A stretch of DNA of 64,000 nt from Marine Group I thaumarchaeote SCGC AAA799-D11 (lineage in GTDB: Archaea; Thermoproteota; Nitrososphaeria; Nitrososphaerales; Nitrosopumilaceae), in assembly GCA_000746765.1 (NCBI GenBank), contig JOSY01000069.1, forward strand, positions 1-64,000, in the 5' to 3' direction. The notes beneath the pieces are model-generated. The model saw only the letters and a list, made by a program, of their open reading frames with translations. It was not told where the DNA came from and did not search any database. Both the position numbers and the translations under genes were made by a program. Position 1 is the stretch's first letter. Every line of letters begins with the position of its first letter. This document shows, piece after piece, positions 57,524-64,000 of this stretch.

Positions 57524-58345
57524 ATGAAAATTCTTTTTGCATTATTGCTTCTTCCACTTTTAATGGTTCCAGCATTTGCTGAGACTCAAACGTTACCTAC
57601 AGACAAGAATACTTTAGATGTTAAATTAACATATGATGCAATTGAACCAGGTGTTCAAACAAAGATTGGCATAGATTTTATCAATCCACAAACTCAAAAA
57701 GTTCAAGAGCATATTGACTATACAGTGGCCGTTTCAAAAGATGGTGAAACAGTATTTGGACCAATTCCATTAACACATACATCTGTAGGTTCTGTAAAAA
57801 TTCCAATAGAGTTCAACCTTGGAGAAGGAGTATATTCAATGGACTTTGAGATCGAAGGGATATTATTCCAACCAATTCCAAAAGAAACTGTATCTTTTGA
57901 TATCCTAGTAGGCGAGGCTAACGCACAACCAATTACACCACCAGAAGATGAAAAACCAAGTGATGAAAACGGTGGATGTTTAATTGCAACTGCAACATTT
58001 GGTTCTGAACTTGCACCCCAAGTGCAACAACTAAGAGAGCTTAGGGACAATACGGTTCTAAAAACAAATTCAGGAATTGCATTTATGACAACTTTTAATC
58101 AGTTCTATTATTCATTCTCACCTGCTGTTGCAGACTTTGAAAGAGAACAACCGTTATTCAAAGAAGTTATGAAAGTAACACTAACTCCAATGCTATCATC
58201 ACTATCATTGCTAAATCATGCAGATATTGATTCTGAACAAGAGATGTTGGGATATGGTATCTCTATAGTACTACTAAATCTCGGAATGTATGTTGGAATT
58301 CCTATATTTGGAATTCTAAAGTTGTACCAATTTAGAAAAAACTAA
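57524..58345 (+). CDS. exported protein with CFI-box-CTERM-like tail
   Basis: Signal MKILFALLLLPLLMVPAFA; GGCLIATATFGSELAPQVQQLRELRDNTVLKTNSGIAFMTTFNQFYYSFSPAVADF. Confidence 0.8.
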   Translation: MKILFALLLLPLLMVPAFAETQTLPTDKNTLDVKLTYDAIEPGVQTKIGIDFINPQTQKVQEHIDYTVAVSKDGETVFGPIPLTHTSVGSVKIPIEFNLGEGVYSMDFEIEGILFQPIPKETVSFDILVGEANAQPITPPEDEKPSDENGGCLIATATFGSELAPQVQQLRELRDNTVLKTNSGIAFMTTFNQFYYSFSPAVADFEREQPLFKEVMKVTLTPMLSSLSLLNHADIDSEQEMLGYGISIVLLNLGMYVGIPIFGILKLYQFRKN

Positions 58346-58404
58346 GATTCACTTATTGGAAATTCCAGTGAGGTTTTTATGTATCCGACCAAGTAATCTG
58401 TTTA

Positions 58405-59280
58405 ATGAAGACTATAGCAATTTGCTCTCTCTTCGTACTATTTGCTATGGTAGCTGGATTAGTTGCAACAACACCAGCTGCTTTTGCAGATCATCCAGAA
58501 GTCACAATCGTACCAGCAGCAGGTTCTGGTGCACCAGGTTGTGAAGAAACTGCAGACGGATGTTACATTCCAAGCACTGCAACAGTTGCTGTTGGAGGTA
58601 CTGTAATAATGTCAAACACTGACACTGCAGCACATACATACACTTCAGGAACTCCAGACGACGGACCAGATGGTATCTTTGATACCAGTTTGTTAATGGC
58701 TGGAAGTTCATTTGAATGGAGTCCAACTGAAGCAGGTGAATATCCTTACTTCTGTATGGTACATCCTTGGATGCAAGGTACGATAATAGCAGAAGCAGAA
58801 GGAGCTGAAGAACCAGCTGACGATCATGGTGATCACATGGATGACGCAGGTCATTTGATCACAGAAGCATCTGCAACAGGTATGATGTCTGACGGAACAA
58901 AAGTTTCAGTTTGGACTACAGAACCAATGGCAGGTGAGATGATGGAAATTCATGTAGAGTTTGTTGACTCAGAACATGTTAACCATGACATTACTGTTAC
59001 ACAAAATGGTGAAACAGTACTAGATGACATGGGTGCACATCATCATGAGGGCTCAGGTATGCATACAACAGCACCATTAAGTTCTTCTGACCCAGTAGAC
59101 ATCACTATTACCTTCCAAGGTTATGGTGTATCTGATCCTAAAACAGGACCAATTGGTGAAGAAGTAGTATTCACAAGTGTTGTTCCAGAATTTGGTACAA
59201 TTGCAATGATGATACTAGCTGTTGCAATCATAAGCATCGTAGCAGTCACTGCAAAATCTAGAATAGTTCCAAGATTCTAG
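58405..59280 (+). CDS. plastocyanin-like cupredoxin with PEFG-CTERM sorting signal
   Basis: AHTYTSGTPDDGPDGIFD...YPYFCMVHPWM; C-terminal VVPEFGTIAMMILAVAIISIVAVTAKSRIVPRF. Confidence 0.92.
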   Translation: MKTIAICSLFVLFAMVAGLVATTPAAFADHPEVTIVPAAGSGAPGCEETADGCYIPSTATVAVGGTVIMSNTDTAAHTYTSGTPDDGPDGIFDTSLLMAGSSFEWSPTEAGEYPYFCMVHPWMQGTIIAEAEGAEEPADDHGDHMDDAGHLITEASATGMMSDGTKVSVWTTEPMAGEMMEIHVEFVDSEHVNHDITVTQNGETVLDDMGAHHHEGSGMHTTAPLSSSDPVDITITFQGYGVSDPKTGPIGEEVVFTSVVPEFGTIAMMILAVAIISIVAVTAKSRIVPRF

Positions 59281-59293
59281 GAATCCTCTTTTT

Positions 59294-59986
59294 CTATTTT
59301 CTTTTTACTAAAGCAACTATCGCTAAGATTATAGCTGCACCAGCAATAGACAATCCAAATATTGCAAAGTCATAAGCTGCACCACCATCTGATGCAACTT
59401 CTGTTTCACCAGATTTTAGTTTAGAAACATCCTGTTGTAAAGAGGAAATTGCATTCTTGAGAGCAGCGACATCTGCAGTACCTTCACTACTTGTAGGTGG
59501 GAAATCTAAAACTGCTGTAGGTTCAACATCTTCAATTGGAATTTTAATATCAACTGGCACACCATGAATTTCTCCTTTTAGTTCTATCATGTATGTTCCA
59601 GTTTTAGTTGGGATAACTGGTGAGAAATAATATCCAGGCCTAGGATCAGAATTTACTTCAATTTTCTTTGTTGCACCACCAAACATAGCAGTCACATCAA
59701 CATTTTTGAAAGCATTCGTAACTCCTGTAAAAGTACCCTCTTTTTCTCCACGTTCAATAATTTTTAGCATGAATTCATTTCTTATCCCTACAACAGGAGG
59801 TTCAACTCCCCAACCTGCTTCAATTTCATATTGTTCAACATAAACAGTAGTGTGAGCAAATGATGGTGCAATCATTCCAATTGAGAATAATAAACCAATA
59901 ATACCAAAAACTACTATTTTCACTGCTATCATTTCATAATTACACGTTATTATCTTTACGTGAATTGGTACAAAGCTCGAATTCAT
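59294..59986 (-). CDS. membrane-anchored exported protein of unknown function
   Basis: Hydrophobic N-terminus, C-terminal TM helix FAIFGLSIAGAAIILAIVALVKRK. Confidence 0.75.
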   Translation of the reverse strand: MNSSFVPIHVKIITCNYEMIAVKIVVFGIIGLLFSIGMIAPSFAHTTVYVEQYEIEAGWGVEPPVVGIRNEFMLKIIERGEKEGTFTGVTNAFKNVDVTAMFGGATKKIEVNSDPRPGYYFSPVIPTKTGTYMIELKGEIHGVPVDIKIPIEDVEPTAVLDFPPTSSEGTADVAALKNAISSLQQDVSKLKSGETEVASDGGAAYDFAIFGLSIAGAAIILAIVALVKRK

Positions 59987-60025
59987 AAAAACTGTTTAAA
60001 TTATCAATGTTGCCCTGAAGAGTAA

Positions 60026-62812
60026 ATGCAAAAAATTCTGATTTTCTTATTGATGATATCATTTATTTCAATTCCATTTGTGTCTGCACATCCATTTACT
60101 GAAGAAACCATTCCAAGTTTAACATCAAATGCTCCAGCTGGAACAACTGAAGTAATAGTATATTTTTCAGAACCAGTTGACATCAACTTTAGTGAACTTA
60201 GAGTATTTGATACAAATGGAAACCAAATAGATAACAAAGACACAGATTACTATGAAGGGGAATTATCTCTTATCATTACAACCCCACCATTAGAAGATGG
60301 TGTTTACACTGTATCAACTAAAGTCCTCTCTAAAGTAGATGGACATCTTGTTCCAGATGCATTCTTGTTTGCAGTAGGTGATATTGTAATTGATCCATCC
60401 CTGTTAGATGTTGAAAGACCATCAGAAATTGTATTTTTACCTGAAGCTGGTGCAAGATTTCCAGGATTAGTAGGTCAAACAATTGTTTTAGGAGCAGTAA
60501 TTGCATCTCTCATAATTTGGGGAACACAAAACAAGCAGATAATTAGAGAACAACTAGATAAGATTGGAAGTTTCCACCATGGAAAATTTATGTCAATTAC
60601 AGGAGTAGGTCTTGTTTTAATTTTCATCTCAAATATTTTGATGATTGCAGTACAGAGTGTAAGACTAGGGGTTTCTCCACTTGATGCAATTCAAACAGAT
60701 TTTGGAATAACATGGATTATGAGAATGAGTATTACAGTAATTTTACTAGGCATTTGGTTTTGGCTTGATAGAAGTAAATCTCTATCAAAAAAGAATCAAA
60801 TTCCAATGTTAGGAGCAATGCTTGCATTAATTGCAACATCAAGTTTGATTGGGCATGGTGCAGCTAGTGGTCAAACACCAGCATTGATACTTGATTATAT
60901 TCACAATCTAGTTTCGGGAATTTGGATTGGTGGAATAATTTATTTTGTTTTTGTTTTACTGCCAACATTTTCTCAATTAAAAGATGTGCAACGAGAAAAG
61001 ATGAGTCTGTTAATGATTCCACGGTTTTCAATTGCGTTTATTATTGCTGTAGGAGTAGTAATAATTACAGGGCCAACATTGATGTGGTTCTTAGAAAGTG
61101 ATATTGGATTAATTACTGAATCAATCTACGGTCAATTAATCATTCTAAAGATATCCATTGCAGCAGCAATAATTGCATTTGGAGGATTTTTCCAATTAAA
61201 ATTACAAAAGAACGCAGAAAAAAATCTTCAATCAGGAAAAATTACTGTTCATAAAAAATTAAAAAAATCACTCAAGGTTGATGTGGTGTTAGGAATCATA
61301 CTTTTGGGAGTTGTTGCATTAATTACAAACGGAACATTACCTGCAGGGGAAATTCAGAAGGTTGACGCACAAGAAATTGTATATGGTTTCAAAACTCTAG
61401 AGTTTACCGAAAACACAAAATTTGATATCGATATTTCTCCATTTTCAAGCGGCTCAAACACAATTCTAGTCAAAGTTAGTGATTTTGAAGGGAACCCACT
61501 AGACGATTCAGATCAATTGAAAATCAAGATATCAAATCCATCAAAGAATATCTCACCAATTGAAGTCCCAATGGAGATAATCAAACAAGAAGAAAATAGA
61601 CCAACAGAATTCCAAGGAGAATTAACATTTGGATTTTCAGGAGAATGGTTGGTTGAAATTGAAGCACAAAGGACTGAGAATGCAAATGAATCAAAACTGT
61701 TGAATGTACTTGTAAAGCCAAGGCTAACAGATATTCAAACACAAGTTATTGAATACGAAATGCCTGAAGAATCAAAACCATTATTCCCATTGTATGACGG
61801 ACGAGATTCTCTTTGGATAAGTGATGCATCAGATAATGGACGCTTATGGGAATTTTCACTTGTAACTCAAGAGTTCACATCATATTCATTTGATGGAATA
61901 ACTACAACATTTCTTACTCAAGACAACGATGGAAATATTTGGTTTGTAGATACTCCAAGAAATCAAATTGGATTCATAGATCCTCAAACAAAAGAGATCA
62001 CAACAAAGACACTTCCAAAATTTGATCCTGTTATATCAGACAATACGCCACTTTTCATTAAAGCAGACTTTGATGGAAATATTTGGGTAACAATTGTTAA
62101 CAAAGATAGAATTGTAAAATACATACCAGAAACTGACGAGTTTGAAGAGATCATTTTGCCTGGAAAAGATAACTTGCCATTTGCTTTAGCACTTGATACA
62201 GATGGAAATGTTTGGTTTACAACAACTGGAGCCGGCAACATTGGATACATCGATCCAAAAGATAATCACATTACTCAATTTTCAAATGATCCACCATTAC
62301 AAGGACCTGAAGCACTACTCTTTGATGACGATGGAAATCTTTGGATTGCAGAACACACAGGCTTGGCAATTACCAAATTTAACCCAGTTTTAGAGACATT
62401 TGAGAGAATTACTGTACCCAATGATGAAGCATTACCATTTGGCATGACATTTGATAGATATGGAAATGTTTGGTTTGCACAACACACCATAGACGATATT
62501 GGAGTATATGATCCTGATAACAATGATTTGATTGAGGTTCCTGTACCTTCAGAAACATCCTTTGTGCAATTTATGACATCAGATGGAGATGAGAATGTTT
62601 GGTTTGTAGAACAACAAGCAAGTAAGATTGGTACAGTAAAGATGACAGAGATTCCAGTTATTCCATCACAAGTTCAATCATCAGGAGAGTTTGAATTAAA
62701 GTATACAGAACTAGCATCACCACTAATTGCATTAGGAATTATTGCAACATCTTTGTTTTATGTGAAAAGTATTCAAGATAAAAGAAGATTAAATGATTTG
62801 ATTAATTCTTAG
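60026..62812 (+). CDS. CopC-CopD-beta-propeller (Vgb/streptogramin-lyase-like) fusion protein
   Basis: AHPFTEETIPSLTSNAPAGTTEVIVYFSEPV (CopC), multi-TM LDYIHNLVSGIWIGGIIYF (CopD), DGN(I/V/L)WF repeats, C-terminal TM. Confidence 0.88.
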   Translation: MQKILIFLLMISFISIPFVSAHPFTEETIPSLTSNAPAGTTEVIVYFSEPVDINFSELRVFDTNGNQIDNKDTDYYEGELSLIITTPPLEDGVYTVSTKVLSKVDGHLVPDAFLFAVGDIVIDPSLLDVERPSEIVFLPEAGARFPGLVGQTIVLGAVIASLIIWGTQNKQIIREQLDKIGSFHHGKFMSITGVGLVLIFISNILMIAVQSVRLGVSPLDAIQTDFGITWIMRMSITVILLGIWFWLDRSKSLSKKNQIPMLGAMLALIATSSLIGHGAASGQTPALILDYIHNLVSGIWIGGIIYFVFVLLPTFSQLKDVQREKMSLLMIPRFSIAFIIAVGVVIITGPTLMWFLESDIGLITESIYGQLIILKISIAAAIIAFGGFFQLKLQKNAEKNLQSGKITVHKKLKKSLKVDVVLGIILLGVVALITNGTLPAGEIQKVDAQEIVYGFKTLEFTENTKFDIDISPFSSGSNTILVKVSDFEGNPLDDSDQLKIKISNPSKNISPIEVPMEIIKQEENRPTEFQGELTFGFSGEWLVEIEAQRTENANESKLLNVLVKPRLTDIQTQVIEYEMPEESKPLFPLYDGRDSLWISDASDNGRLWEFSLVTQEFTSYSFDGITTTFLTQDNDGNIWFVDTPRNQIGFIDPQTKEITTKTLPKFDPVISDNTPLFIKADFDGNIWVTIVNKDRIVKYIPETDEFEEIILPGKDNLPFALALDTDGNVWFTTTGAGNIGYIDPKDNHITQFSNDPPLQGPEALLFDDDGNLWIAEHTGLAITKFNPVLETFERITVPNDEALPFGMTFDRYGNVWFAQHTIDDIGVYDPDNNDLIEVPVPSETSFVQFMTSDGDENVWFVEQQASKIGTVKMTEIPVIPSQVQSSGEFELKYTELASPLIALGIIATSLFYVKSIQDKRRLNDLINS

Positions 62813-63620
62813 AAAGTAACCCAGCAGATTTTATTCCCATAGTACCAGCTAGCAATCCAATTGAGATCAAAACAATTGTTCCTGCAGGAGTGATATCAAA
62901 GACATATGATACTAGAATTCCTGCAACAACAGAAAAAATTGAAAATCCAATTGAGATTAATGCAGTTTGTTTGAATCCTTTTCCATACATTATTGCCGAA
63001 ACATTTGGAATTACAAACAAGGCCGAAATTAACAAAACACCAACTAATTGGATTGATGTAACTACAGTTAATCCAGCCATAAACACTACAAGATAATTAA
63101 TTTTCTCTACAGGTATTCCACTAACTTTAGCTTGCTCTTCATTAAATGTAGAATAGAGAAGTTCTCTGAACAGTAACAAAACAACAATCAAAATTCCACC
63201 TGTCAAGGCTAAAATCAAAACAACGTCATCAACACTAACTAACAGAATGCTTCCAAACAAGAAACTAAAGATATCAAGCGTAAAACCTCCTGACAATCCA
63301 ATAATTACGAGTCCAACTGCAATACCAGATGATAAAAGGACAGCAATTGATGCATCACCAGAAATATTGAATCTGTCTTTGACTTTTGTTATTACAAGTG
63401 CACTAACAATTGAAACAACATATGCAGTCCAAAGTGGGTAAATTCCTGCAAGTAAACCAACAGCAACACCACCAAATGATGAATGTGCAATAGCATCACC
63501 AAATAATGAATATCTCCTTAGAACAAGAAATAATCCAACAACTGAACAAAGAATTGCAATAGCAATTCCTGCAATCAGTGCTCTATGCATGAAGCTATAG
63601 GTTAGAATTTCAAAAGACAT
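62802..63620 (-). CDS. metal ABC transporter permease (ZnuB/MntB family)
   Basis: SFMHRALIAGIAIAILCSVVGLFLVLRRYSLFGDAIAHSSFGGVAVGLL. Confidence 0.92.
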   Translation of the reverse strand: MSFEILTYSFMHRALIAGIAIAILCSVVGLFLVLRRYSLFGDAIAHSSFGGVAVGLLAGIYPLWTAYVVSIVSALVITKVKDRFNISGDASIAVLLSSGIAVGLVIIGLSGGFTLDIFSFLFGSILLVSVDDVVLILALTGGILIVVLLLFRELLYSTFNEEQAKVSGIPVEKINYLVVFMAGLTVVTSIQLVGVLLISALFVIPNVSAIMYGKGFKQTALISIGFSIFSVVAGILVSYVFDITPAGTIVLISIGLLAGTMGIKSAGLLSKN

Positions 63621-63622
63621 GA

Positions 63623-64000
63623 CTAATGATGATGCATATGCTCCTGCATTGATGCTTCTGAATATTGTTTAACAAGATCATCATTAGAAAAGAAGTCTTC
63701 AGATTCTCCATGGAAGAATAGGGTTCTGTTAAGACATGCAACGTGGTTTGCAAGTTGGTTTACAGCATCTAGATCATGAGAAGACCATATAATGGTGATA
63801 TTTTGTTTTGAATTTAGTTCACGTAATATACTATAGAATAATTCGATGCTTTGTTGATCAATTCCTGTAACGGGTTCATCCAAAATCAATAGTTTTGGTT
63901 TGTGAACCAAAGCTTTTGCAATAAATACACGTTGTTGCTGACCTCCAGACAACTCACCAATTCTTCTATTTCCCAATTCATGAATCCACAATTGTTGTAA
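63623..64000 (-). CDS. metal ABC transporter ATP-binding protein, 5' truncated by window edge
   Basis: IGELSGGQQQRVFIAKALVHKPKLLILDEPVTGID, IIWSSHDLDAV; His-rich C-terminus MQEHMHHH. Confidence 0.93.
   Translation of the reverse strand, partial: LQQLWIHELGNRRIGELSGGQQQRVFIAKALVHKPKLLILDEPVTGIDQQSIELFYSILRELNSKQNITIIWSSHDLDAVNQLANHVACLNRTLFFHGESEDFFSNDDLVKQYSEASMQEHMHHH

Noticed and set aside
1-64000. Search by eye for CRISPR arrays, IS terminal repeats, integrase/transposase, defense or prophage genes
   Set aside because: None seen; all long ORFs read as chromosomal housekeeping, metabolic or envelope genes. A systematic repeat search was not possible without tools.

Overview
AT-rich archaeal chromosome segment, most consistent with an ammonia-oxidising thaumarchaeon of the Nitrosopumilus/Nitrosarchaeum type. 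This is inferred from protein content (PEFG-CTERM protein, cupredoxins, probable HP/HB-cycle enzymes, AdoCbl-dependent RNR); no search was run. Coding density is high and no IS elements, prophage or CRISPR arrays were seen. Recognisable blocks: guaA; thermosome; adenine deaminase; L44e/S27e; late cobalamin synthesis (8.3-12.4 kb); asd; Lrp; heme O synthase; a phasin-like/low-complexity block (15-20 kb); UbiD; NAC/PUA; PhoU-like/HflX/Trm56/TFE; aldehyde dehydrogenase; riboflavin cluster (30.8-35.1 kb); orphan response regulator with HTH genes; CoA-ester lyase/MDR dehydrogenase; PDCD5/S19e/RNase P/tRNA-Gly/Nep1; RNR locus (42.2-47.7 kb); thiolase/DUF35; nitrilase; rhomboid; and an exported copper/cupredoxin/W-rich-repeat region running into a metal ABC transporter (51.8-64 kb). 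Best leads: (1) a wHTH + ATP-cone + NrdD-like protein that ends without a glycyl-radical motif, beside the class II RNR, with GATC clusters in the flanking intergenic DNA; (2) a gene split by an 11-bp difference between repeat copies, leaving a 246-codon frame with no usable start; (3) a structured-RNA candidate at 42286-42363; (4) two genes whose conserved N-termini imply ACG or CTG initiation; (5) a cobyric acid synthase lacking its glutaminase domain; (6) a ~50-aa W-rich module repeated in three adjacent exported proteins; (7) PhaM-like/phasin-like proteins. All family calls are by eye from motifs.
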